In this document: positions 5,511-12,382 of the stretch, piece by piece
Position numbering within the stretch: position 1 is the stretch's first letter
How the letters are laid out: every line of letters starts with the position of its first letter
Assembly: GCA_900544065.1 (NCBI GenBank)
Contig: UQTR01000029.1
Coordinates: forward strand, 1 to 20,445
Reading direction: 5' to 3'
Length of the DNA: 20,445 bases
DNA from: an uncultured Collinsella sp.
Lineage (GTDB): Bacteria; Actinomycetota; Coriobacteriia; Coriobacteriales; Coriobacteriaceae
Position numbers and translations under genes: made by a program
The notes under the pieces: generated by a model
Seen by the model: only the letters and a program-made list of their open reading frames with translations
Told to the model about the DNA's origin: nothing
Databases searched by the model: none

Positions 5511-7961
5511 CTAAATCAGCCTAAAATGCTCGAGCGCCGCAACGACACCGTCATGATCGACGGTGTCGGTCACGTAATCGGCCTTATCCTTGAGATAGTC
5601 CGGCGCATTGCCCATGGCGATACCGACATCGACGGCATTCATCAGCGAGACGTCATTGCTGGCGTCGCCGATGCCGTATACGGTTCCGTGGTGGGGGTCG
5701 AGGGCGTCGAGTACAGACTGGATACCCCCGCGCTTCGTGCATTCGCGGGGCGAGATTTCGGTTACCTCGAGTTCGAGCTCGTTAAAGCACAGCAGCGGCT
5801 CAAGTGCCTTATCTTGAGCGATGTGGTTGGCGAGCGATGTAGACATCAAGATCTTGTAGACACTGTAATGTTGCAGCTGCGTGACTGCGTCACCCAGGGT
5901 GCGCGCGTATCCGGGGGCATCAGGGGCATCGGCACTCATGCGCACGACGCCGTTGAGGCCCTCAAAGCGGATGACCTCGCCCGACTGCTCAAGATAGGGG
6001 GCAAGGCGCTGCAGCATGCCGGGCGTCATCGCTAAATCGCGAATCACGTGTCCCTCAAGTTCGACATAGCCACCCGCAAGACAGACGATGCCGGTCCAGG
6101 GCAGCTCAAGAAGTTTGGGGTGGATGCAGCTCAGGGTACGTCCCGTGCAGATAAAGGCCATGTTGCCGTTGGCGACAAACTCGCGGATTGCCTGCGAAAC
6201 CGCCTCGTTGGGATAGGGGGAGAGGTCCCGCTCGTCTTCGGGAAGGTCTTGGGCGAGCCTGGGGTCTTGCCAGGCGAGCGTTCCGTCGATATCGAAGAAG
6301 CAAATATCGCCGCGCTTATGGGCTGCGCTGGCGGCAGGGGAGGCCGAGGTGGTGGGCACAAATCCCGGCTCGAGGCCCATGATCTGGTCAAAATGCTCTT
6401 TAACGCGGGGAACGGAGATGCCGATGATCACCTGGGCGGTCTTGCCCGTAATGATGAGGCCCTTGGCGCCCACCGCGACAAACGACGCGTTATCTGCAAC
6501 GATGGAAGGGTCTGCGACCTCGACGCGCAGGCGCGTGGCGCAGTTGGTTGCGCCCACGATATTGCCAACGCCACCTAAAAGCTGAATTACCCGCTCAGCG
6601 AGGACGTGATCTTGATCGGATCGACTATTGACCTCGTCATTGGGAGATTGCTCTTTGGCAAAGTCGCTTCCCGTTAAACAATCGATTGCCGCGCGATTGG
6701 CGACATGATTCTCGCGGCCCGGCGTCTTAAGGTCATAGACCAAGATGAGTGCTCGAAAACTAACAAAAAAGATGAGGCTAAAGGCAAGGCCGATACCGAG
6801 CGCCAAAAGATAGGCACCGGCATGCGTGCGCATGAGCGGAATAAAGTTGAAGGCTGCCATCTCCATGAGGCCGCCCGAGAAGATGCCGACGATGCCAAAG
6901 AGATTCATGGCTGTGGCAAGGCAAGACGATAAGACGGCGTAGAGCAAAAAGAGCCCGGGGTGGGTGAACATAAAGAGAAACTCGAGTGGCTCGGTAACGC
7001 CGCAAACCACCGAGGCGATGATGGCGGGAGCAAGGATGACCCTGAGGCCGGCGCGGCGCTCGGATTTTGCGGTGGAGTAGAACGCAGCTGCGATGGCAGG
7101 AAGGCCAAAGACTTTGACCCAGCCGGTGGCGGTAAAACCGGCCCACGGCGCAAGCTCATTAAGGGGGCGCGTGCTATGGGAGAGGATGGGGAGCAAACTG
7201 CTCCACGTGGCGTAGATGCCGTCGTTAATGACCAGGTTGTCGTAGTAGATCGGCATGTAGAGCAGGTGGTGCAGGCCAAAGGGCTCGAGTGCTCGTTCTA
7301 AAAAGACAAAGATGCCCACGCCAAAGGGACCGACGCCTGCAAGCGCGTGACGCAGCGTATCGGTCACAGCGTATACGAAGGGCACGATGGCGGCCGAGAT
7401 GGCGGCAAGGGCAAACACGGCAAAAAAGCTGATGAGGTAGACCAGCGAGGAGCCCGAGAAGGTGCCGAGCCAATCGGGAACCTTGGCATCGTAGAAGCGG
7501 TCATGGATGGTGACGACGGTTGCCGATACCGCCAGCGGGCCGATAATGCCGGTGTCGAGCGTCTTGATGCCGTCGATGACGGTGATACCGCTGGCGGTGC
7601 TCAAAGATGACGGGTACTCAAGTCCAAGGTTGTCTCCGCTCAGCTTAATGATCTCGCTCAAAAAGAAGCAGTAGGCAAAATAGGCGACGAGAGCCTCGAG
7701 GCAGCAACGAGCCGGTTGTTTTTGGGCAAGACCGATGGGCAGCGCTACGGCAAAAAGGAGCGGGAGGCGTTTAAAGACCGTCCACGAGCCGCGCTGGATG
7801 ATGGTCCAAAAAACGTACCAAGGGGTTCCGTATACGGCGAGATCGCCGACGATGTCCGCAGTCGTTGCGAGAGCGGAGACGCCGACCATGAGGCCCGATA
7901 TAGAAAACAGCATGGCGGGCGCGAACATTGCCCCGCCAAAGCGTTGGATTTTTTGCAGCAT
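5511..7961 (-). CDS. PTS alpha-glucoside/maltose-type EIIC-EIIB fused to a HAD-IIB phosphatase
   Basis: The product has 816 aa; a normal EIICB has about 520-560. Residues 1-420 are a glucose-family EIIC: the MLQKIQRFGGAMFAPAMLF opening, many membrane segments, and the GVTEPLEFLFMF signature. Residues 450-535 are EIIB with the phospho-cysteine C474 in NCATRLR. The EIIC-then-EIIB order is that of MalX/MalP-type permeases, not TreP. After an Ala/Ser linker, residues 550-816 are a Cof-type HAD phosphatase: motif I FFDIDGT (D557, D559), motif II ICTGRT, a lysine in ECTKRGG, and motif IV GDASND (D766, N769, D770). All catalytic residues are present. A protein that both phosphorylates incoming sugar and could dephosphorylate it is unusual. 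GGAAGG precedes the ATG. Divergent from a TreR-like regulator, with a dyad over the transcription start. Sugar specificity is inferred. Confidence 0.95.
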   Translation of the reverse strand: MLQKIQRFGGAMFAPAMLFSISGLMVGVSALATTADIVGDLAVYGTPWYVFWTIIQRGSWTVFKRLPLLFAVALPIGLAQKQPARCCLEALVAYFAYCFFLSEIIKLSGDNLGLEYPSSLSTASGITVIDGIKTLDTGIIGPLAVSATVVTIHDRFYDAKVPDWLGTFSGSSLVYLISFFAVFALAAISAAIVPFVYAVTDTLRHALAGVGPFGVGIFVFLERALEPFGLHHLLYMPIYYDNLVINDGIYATWSSLLPILSHSTRPLNELAPWAGFTATGWVKVFGLPAIAAAFYSTAKSERRAGLRVILAPAIIASVVCGVTEPLEFLFMFTHPGLFLLYAVLSSCLATAMNLFGIVGIFSGGLMEMAAFNFIPLMRTHAGAYLLALGIGLAFSLIFFVSFRALILVYDLKTPGRENHVANRAAIDCLTGSDFAKEQSPNDEVNSRSDQDHVLAERVIQLLGGVGNIVGATNCATRLRVEVADPSIVADNASFVAVGAKGLIITGKTAQVIIGISVPRVKEHFDQIMGLEPGFVPTTSASPAASAAHKRGDICFFDIDGTLAWQDPRLAQDLPEDERDLSPYPNEAVSQAIREFVANGNMAFICTGRTLSCIHPKLLELPWTGIVCLAGGYVELEGHVIRDLAMTPGMLQRLAPYLEQSGEVIRFEGLNGVVRMSADAPDAPGYARTLGDAVTQLQHYSVYKILMSTSLANHIAQDKALEPLLCFNELELEVTEISPRECTKRGGIQSVLDALDPHHGTVYGIGDASNDVSLMNAVDVGIAMGNAPDYLKDKADYVTDTVDHDGVVAALEHFRLI

Positions 7962-8002
7962 GTTCTGCCTTCCGAATATCGAGGCGCGTTGCGCGTGGGG
8001 AA

Positions 8003-8027
8003 ACGTTTAAACAATGGATTCATTGTA
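8003..8027 (-). promoter_or_regulatory. PTS promoter -10 and operator site 1
   Basis: On the minus strand a -10 box TACAAT (8022-8027) is followed by the dyad core GTTTAAAC (8005-8012) at about +1 to +12. The 12-mer 8003-8014 reads ACGTTTAAACAA on the plus strand, 10/12 to TTGTTTAAACAA. A repressor bound here would cover the initiation site. No good -35 is visible. Confidence 0.6.
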
Positions 8028-8124
8028 GAGGACCAGACGATTGTCGTACCGGCAGTTTTGAGCGAAACCGATTTGGGCATGACAGAAACCGTCAACGGTT
8101 AAATCCTGTCGCTTTACCGATATT

Positions 8125-8155
8125 CGGTTTAAACAACTTTAAGAAATGCTATCGT
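8125..8155 (+). promoter_or_regulatory. gntR promoter and operator site 2
   Basis: Dyad 8125-8136 (CGGTTTAAACAA, 10/12 to the shared consensus) overlaps a candidate -35 TTTAAA (8128-8133). A 16-bp spacer leads to the -10 TATCGT (8150-8155), 35 bp before the ATG. The same operator-over--35 arrangement and the same TATCGT occur before the ABC operon. A second dyad, ACCGA-TAT-TCGGT (8116-8128), abuts it. Confidence 0.6.
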
Positions 8156-8190
8156 GCCTAGCCGGAAATGAATAATGTAGAGGTGAAACA

Positions 8191-8910
8191 ATGCCAAAAG
8201 CGATATACGAAGGAATCTACCGAGAAATACGCTCGCGCATCATTAATGGGACCTATGCGTTTCAGGAGATGCTGCCAACCGAAGCCGAGCTGACCGCGGA
8301 GTTCGGATGCACTCGCAATACCGTCCGTCGCGCCTTGAGTATGCTGGCCGACGGGATGTTTGTGCAGCCCATACACGGCAAGGGCGTGCGCGTTATTTGG
8401 CTTAAGGGCGAAACCGACATGTTGGGCGCACTCGAAGAGGTTGAGTCGTTTGGCGAGTTTGCAAAGCGCAACAATGCCGTTGCATCGACGGACGTTAAGT
8501 CTTTTGAACATCTGGTCTGCACCGAGCAACTCTCTCGTCACCTGGGCTTTAAGGTGGGCGAGGAGTTGATTCGCGTGGTGCGCGTCCGTAGCCTTAACGG
8601 TAGCGCTCGCCAGGTGGACCACGGCTATTTTCTGGAGTCGATCGCCAAAGGCCTGACGCCCGAGATCGCTGCAAAGTCAATTTACGACTATCTGGAGCAC
8701 AAACGCGGCGTCAAAGTGATGGCGAGTCGCCGTACGGTGAGCGTCGAGCTTGCCAACGATGAGGACTGCAGCTACTTGGACCTTGGCAAATACAACTGTG
8801 TCGCCGTCATGGAGAGCCAGTCATACACCTCGGATGGCATTTTGTTCGAGGTTACGCACGCCCGTACGCATCCTGAGATCTTCCACTACCGCGTCAACTC
8901 CAAGCGATAG
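8191..8910 (+). CDS. GntR-family (HutC/TreR-like) transcriptional regulator with UTRA domain
   Basis: The product has 239 aa; the ATG follows AGAGGTG at good spacing. Residues 1-70 are the GntR winged helix (IYREIRSRIINGTYAFQEMLP, then TEAELTAEFGCTRNTVRRAL and a wing ending IHGKGVRV). Residues 90-235 are a UTRA effector domain of TreR style (YFLESIAKGLTPEIAAKSIYDYLE; LFEVTHARTHPEIFHY). TreR proteins usually bind a sugar phosphate, such as trehalose-6-phosphate, and repress a PTS operon. The divergent PTS gene fits this. The TTGTTTAAACAA dyads here resemble the TreR operator TTGTATATACAA known from Bacillus. Regulation of the ABC and malQ promoters by this protein is inferred from shared sites. 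It is monocistronic, closed by a strong terminator. Confidence 0.94.
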   Translation: MPKAIYEGIYREIRSRIINGTYAFQEMLPTEAELTAEFGCTRNTVRRALSMLADGMFVQPIHGKGVRVIWLKGETDMLGALEEVESFGEFAKRNNAVASTDVKSFEHLVCTEQLSRHLGFKVGEELIRVVRVRSLNGSARQVDHGYFLESIAKGLTPEIAAKSIYDYLEHKRGVKVMASRRTVSVELANDEDCSYLDLGKYNCVAVMESQSYTSDGILFEVTHARTHPEIFHYRVNSKR

Positions 8911-8948
8911 CCGGCTAGCTCGCAGCCTGACGAGACTCATGCCCTCAA

Positions 8949-9003
8949 AGAGAAAACGCCCGGTCAAACCGACGATGCATCGGCTTGACCGGGCGTTTTC
9001 TCT
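8949..9003 (+). terminator. Strong terminator after gntR
   Basis: AGAGAAAACGCCCGGTCAA (8949-8967) pairs with its exact 19-base complement at 8985-9003, with a further CCGA/TCGG pairing inside. The arm carries AAAA/TTTT, so it can act in either direction. It separates gntR from the ABC operon. Confidence 0.93.
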
Positions 9004-9021
9004 GCATTCGATAACAAATAA

Positions 9022-9053
9022 TTGTTTATACAAAACTTGTCAAGTATCAAGTT
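9022..9053. promoter_or_regulatory. Operator site 3 and adjacent dyad, upstream of ABC operon
   Basis: TTGTTTATACAA (9022-9033) matches the shared consensus at 11/12 and is itself nearly palindromic. Next to it, AACTTG (9034-9039) and CAAGTT (9048-9053) form a separate dyad spaced by eight bases. Both lie 65-100 bp upstream of the predicted -10, in a position suited to looping with site 4 or to an activator. Confidence 0.5.
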
Positions 9054-9096
9054 GAAATTACCGTTCACCGAAGTTTTTCTACCGCTCTAGTAATAC

Positions 9097-9128
9097 TTGT
9101 TCAAACAACTAGCCAAATAGCGTATCGT
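9097..9128 (+). promoter_or_regulatory. ABC operon promoter with operator site 4
   Basis: TTGTTCAAACAA (9097-9108, 11/12 to consensus) overlaps a candidate -35 TTCAAA (9100-9105). A 17-bp spacer leads to the -10 TATCGT (9123-9128). Repressor binding would occlude the -35. The predicted start near 9135 gives a leader of about 80 nt. Confidence 0.6.
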
Positions 9129-9142
9129 ACAAATCAGCAAAA

Positions 9143-9193
9143 GGGGCAAAGTCCCCGAGCCAATCTCCGAAGGCGGCGGCAAAGGGTGCCGCC
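9143..9193 (+). promoter_or_regulatory. Two small hairpins in the ABC operon leader
   Basis: GGGGC/GTCCCC (9143-9156, AAA loop, one bulge) and GGCGGC/GCCGCC (9175-9180 with 9188-9193) can fold in the untranslated leader. Neither has a T-tract. The second ends 23 bases before the ATG, leaving the AAAGGGTGG Shine-Dalgarno free. Their role is unknown. Confidence 0.4.
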
Positions 9194-9216
9194 ACGGTGT
9201 GAAAGGGTGGATTGTA

Positions 9217-10533
9217 ATGAAGAACGAAATGAGCAGAAGGCAGTTCCTGGGCTTTGCTGGTTCCGCGGCTGCGGTTCTTGGTCTGGGTCTCGTGGGCTGC
9301 GGCGGTTCTGCTGGCTCCGGCTCCTCTGCTTCTGGTGACGCTGCCGAGGTCTACTTCCTCCAATTCAAGCCCGAGGTCGACAAGGAGTGGAAGGAGATCG
9401 CCAAGGCCTATAAGAAGGAGAAGGGCGTCGAGGTCAAGATCGTGACCGCCGCCTCCAACACCTACGAGGAGAAGCTCAAGTCCGAGATGTCCAAGAGCTC
9501 CGCTCCGACCCTGTTCCAGGTCAACGGCCCCACCGGTCTTAAGAACTGGAAGGATTACTGCGCCGACCTGTCCGATACCAAGCTCCGCGGTGAGCTCATT
9601 GACGACTCCCTGGCTCTGCAGTCCGACGGCAAGGATCTGGGTATCGACTGGGTCCAGGAGAGCTACGGCATTATCTACAACAAGCAGCTGCTCGAGAAGG
9701 CTGGCTACAAGGCCGAGGACATCAACTCCTTCGACAAGCTGAAGGCTTGTGCCGACGACATCCAGGCCCGCAAGGACGAGCTTGGTGTTGAGGGTGCCTT
9801 CACTTCCGCCGGCATGGATGACTCCTCCAGCTGGCGCTACACCACCCACCTTGCCAACCTCCCGCTCTACTACGAGTTCGAGAAGGAGCACAACCAGGAG
9901 GACGACGAGATCAAGGGCGAGTATCTCGACAACTTCAAGCAGATTTTCGACCTGTACATCACCGACTCCACCTGCGATCCTTCGCAGCTTGCCTCCAAGA
10001 CCGGCGACGACGCCACCAACGAGTTCGCAACCGGCAAGGCCGTCTTCTATCAGAACGGTTCTTGGGCCTACGCTGACCTCACCAAGGCCGGCATGACCGA
10101 CGATCAGATTGGCATGATGCCCATCTACATTGGTGTCGACGGCGAGGAGAACCAGGGCCTGTGCTCCGGCGGCGAGAACTACTGGTGCGTCAGCTCCCAG
10201 GCTTCCGAGGATGCCCAGAAGGCAACCGAGGACTTCATGTATTGGTGCGTTACTTCTGACACCGCCACCAGCATCATCGCTGACAAGATGGGTCTGACTG
10301 CCCCGTTCAAGAGCGCTAAGGAGACCACCAACGTCTTCTCGCAGCAGGCCGTTGCCATGGCCAAGGACGGCAAGAAGACCGTCGCTTGGGACTTCGTCTA
10401 CATCCCCTCTGAGGAGTGGAAGAAGAACCTCAAGCAGGCTCTGATTGCCTATGCTGCCGACAACAGCAAGTGGGACGGCGTCAAGAACGCCTTCGTCGAT
10501 GGCTGGAAGACCGAGAAGGCTGCTTCCGAGTAA
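9217..10533 (+). CDS. Carbohydrate ABC transporter substrate-binding lipoprotein (family 1)
   Basis: The protein binds extracellular sugar, probably malto-oligosaccharide given the neighbours, and delivers it to the permeases. I start at the ATG 9217 (438 aa) because AAAGGGTGG lies just before it; the in-frame GTG at 9199 lacks a site. The N-terminus combines a twin-arginine motif, SRRQFLGF (R7, R8), with a lipobox LVGC (C28), so it is likely exported folded by Tat and lipidated. The mature part has the two-lobed family-1 pattern: VTAASNTYEEKLKSEMS early, ESYGIIYNKQLLEKAGY at the first crossing, and FATGKAVFYQNGSWAYADL in the middle. First gene of a four-gene operon; a hairpin follows it. Exact ligand cannot be read from sequence. 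Confidence 0.95.
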   Translation: MKNEMSRRQFLGFAGSAAAVLGLGLVGCGGSAGSGSSASGDAAEVYFLQFKPEVDKEWKEIAKAYKKEKGVEVKIVTAASNTYEEKLKSEMSKSSAPTLFQVNGPTGLKNWKDYCADLSDTKLRGELIDDSLALQSDGKDLGIDWVQESYGIIYNKQLLEKAGYKAEDINSFDKLKACADDIQARKDELGVEGAFTSAGMDDSSSWRYTTHLANLPLYYEFEKEHNQEDDEIKGEYLDNFKQIFDLYITDSTCDPSQLASKTGDDATNEFATGKAVFYQNGSWAYADLTKAGMTDDQIGMMPIYIGVDGEENQGLCSGGENYWCVSSQASEDAQKATEDFMYWCVTSDTATSIIADKMGLTAPFKSAKETTNVFSQQAVAMAKDGKKTVAWDFVYIPSEEWKKNLKQALIAYAADNSKWDGVKNAFVDGWKTEKAASE

Positions 10534-10564
10534 GCAGTTGCTGCCCAAGCTATCTGATTAGCGA

Positions 10565-10600
10565 CAGGGGGCGGGCAGACGTTGGTTTGCCCGCCCCCTG
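10565..10600 (+). promoter_or_regulatory. Intercistronic hairpin after the binding-protein gene
   Basis: CAGGGGGCGGGCA (10565-10577) pairs exactly with TGCCCGCCCCCTG (10588-10600). No T-tract follows; instead CATATTGAAAGG supplies the next Shine-Dalgarno. Stems placed here usually protect the upstream message from 3' decay or partly terminate, giving excess binding protein over permease. Confidence 0.8.
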
Positions 10601-10620
10601 CATATTGAAAGGACCCTTCT

Positions 10621-11475
10621 ATGGGCAAAGCACTCAAGCGCTGGTGGCCGCTCTTTATGCTGCCCACGTGTCTGGCGTTTATGATCGGGTTCGTGATCCC
10701 CTTTATCCAGGGTTTCTATCTCTCGTTCTGCCAGTTTATTACCATCAACAACACGCACTTTGTCGGTATCGAGAACTACGTGCGCGCACTGTCCGATCCG
10801 CAGTTTGCCACGTCGTTCTTCTTTACCGTGGCGTTTGCCTTCCTGTCGACGGTGCTCATCAACGTGATCGCCCTCGCCATCGCGCAGGCGCTCACCCGCA
10901 AAGCGCTCAAGGGCACCAACATCTTCCGTACGATCTTCTTTATGCCTAACCTGATCGGCGGCATCGTGCTGGGCTACATCTGGCAGATTCTGATCAACTG
11001 CCTGCTCTCCAACGTGGGCGCCCAGCTCATCGCTCTTAACTCTGCTGCTGGCTTCTGGGGCCTTATCATCCTGACCCTGTGGCAGCAGGTCGGCTACATG
11101 ATGATCATCTACATCGCTGGTCTGCAGTCCATTCCGTCCGACTACATCGAGGCCGCCAAGGTCGACGGCGCTACGGCATGGCAGACGTTTTGGAAGGTTA
11201 AGATCCCTAACCTGATGCCGACCATCACCATCTGCCTGTTCCTGTCCATCACCAACGGCTTTAAGCTGTTCGACCAGAACCTCGCCCTTACCGGCGGCGC
11301 CCCCGCGCACTCCACCGAGATGCTCGCCCTGAACATCTACAACACGTTCTATTCGCGTGCCGGTATCGCATGGCAGGGCATTGGTCAGGCCAAGGCGGTT
11401 ATCTTCTGCATCCTGGTCGTGGCCATCTCCATGATCCAGCTTAAGGCCACGAGGTCCAAGGAGGTGCAGCAGTAA
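10621..11475 (+). CDS. Sugar ABC transporter permease, MalF/UgpA type
   Basis: The product has 284 aa with about six membrane segments. It forms half of the membrane channel of the importer with the next gene product. The N-terminus begins KRWWPLFMLPTCLAFMIGFVIPF, the typical first helix of short MalF-like subunits, with no MalF periplasmic loop. The cytoplasmic EAA loop that docks to the ATPase reads EAAKVDGATAWQTFWKVKIP, beginning at E177. GAAAGG precedes the ATG. The stop codon overlaps the next start as TAATG, indicating translational coupling. Confidence 0.95.
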   Translation: MGKALKRWWPLFMLPTCLAFMIGFVIPFIQGFYLSFCQFITINNTHFVGIENYVRALSDPQFATSFFFTVAFAFLSTVLINVIALAIAQALTRKALKGTNIFRTIFFMPNLIGGIVLGYIWQILINCLLSNVGAQLIALNSAAGFWGLIILTLWQQVGYMMIIYIAGLQSIPSDYIEAAKVDGATAWQTFWKVKIPNLMPTITICLFLSITNGFKLFDQNLALTGGAPAHSTEMLALNIYNTFYSRAGIAWQGIGQAKAVIFCILVVAISMIQLKATRSKEVQQ

Positions 11476-12314
11476 TGAAACGCGATAAGGTTATCAACCG
11501 CGCGCTCTCGATTTTCTTTACGATCCTGTCGCTCGCGTGGATCTACCCCGTGTTCATGATTGCGCTTAATTCTTTTAAGAAAGCGACCGCAATCAGCACC
11601 ACCACGGCATTCGATCTGCTCACGCCCGAGACGTTCAACGGCCTCGCAAACTACATGCACGCCCTTAACGAGCAGGGCTTTGCCTCGGCATTTATGTACT
11701 CGCTCATCATCACGGTCACGTCGGTCGTGCTGATCTTGGTGTGCTGCTCCATGTGCGCTTGGTACGTGGTTCGTGTCAACAACAAGATCTCGAACTTCTT
11801 CTATTACCTGTTCGTGTTCTCGATGGTCGTGCCGTTCCAGATGCTCATGTTCACGCTGTCCAATTTGGCGGACCGCATCGGCTTTAACACGCCGTTCAAC
11901 ATCTGCTTTATCTATCTGGGCTTTGGCGCGGGCCTGGCGGTCTTTATGTTCGCCGGTTTTGTAAAGAACATCCCGCTCGAGATCGAGGAGGCGGCCATGA
12001 TTGATGGCTGCAACCCGGTCCAGGTGTTCTTTAAGATCGTCCTTCCCATCATGAAGCCCACCTATCTTTCGGTCGGCATCCTCGAGACCATGTGGGTCTG
12101 GAACGACTATCTGCTGCCCTACCTTACGCTCGACTCCACCAAGTACAAGACCATTCCTATCTTGATCCAGTACTTCCGCGGCGGCTACGGCCACGTCGAG
12201 CTCGGTCCCATGATGGCCTGCATCATGATGGTCGTTATCCCCATCGTTATCATGTACATCCTCTGTCAGAAGTACATCATCGACGGCGTGGTGGCAGGTG
12301 CCGTCAAGGGCTAA
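11475..12314 (+). CDS. Sugar ABC transporter permease, MalG/UgpE type
   Basis: The product has 279 aa with about six membrane segments and pairs with the MalF-like subunit. The EAA loop reads EEAAMIDGCNPVQVFFKIVLP from E171. The typical MalG-like features PVFMIALNSFKKATAIS near the N-terminus and WVWNDYLLPYL before the last helices are present. Its ATG overlaps the previous stop by one base. A GC-rich hairpin lies between it and the ATPase gene. Confidence 0.95.
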   Translation: MKRDKVINRALSIFFTILSLAWIYPVFMIALNSFKKATAISTTTAFDLLTPETFNGLANYMHALNEQGFASAFMYSLIITVTSVVLILVCCSMCAWYVVRVNNKISNFFYYLFVFSMVVPFQMLMFTLSNLADRIGFNTPFNICFIYLGFGAGLAVFMFAGFVKNIPLEIEEAAMIDGCNPVQVFFKIVLPIMKPTYLSVGILETMWVWNDYLLPYLTLDSTKYKTIPILIQYFRGGYGHVELGPMMACIMMVVIPIVIMYILCQKYIIDGVVAGAVKG

Positions 12315-12338
12315 TGCCGTAACTGTTTTGCAAGTTTC

Positions 12339-12365
12339 TGCGGCGCCCCTCAGCGCGGCGCCGCA
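12339..12365 (+). promoter_or_regulatory. Intercistronic hairpin before the ATPase gene
   Basis: TGCGGCGCC (12339-12347) pairs exactly with GGCGCCGCA (12357-12365). It is followed at once by CATATCGAAAGG, almost the same words as after the hairpin at 10565-10600. There is no T-tract, so the ATPase gene is probably transcribed with the permeases. Confidence 0.7.
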
Positions 12366-12382
12366 TATCGAAAGGTAGAGAC

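Noticed and set aside
9109..10548. 479-aa minus-strand frame opposite the binding-protein gene
   Set aside because: Leu/Val/Gly-rich with no domain. It is an antisense shadow of a strongly codon-biased gene whose true frame has a signal, lipobox and family motifs.
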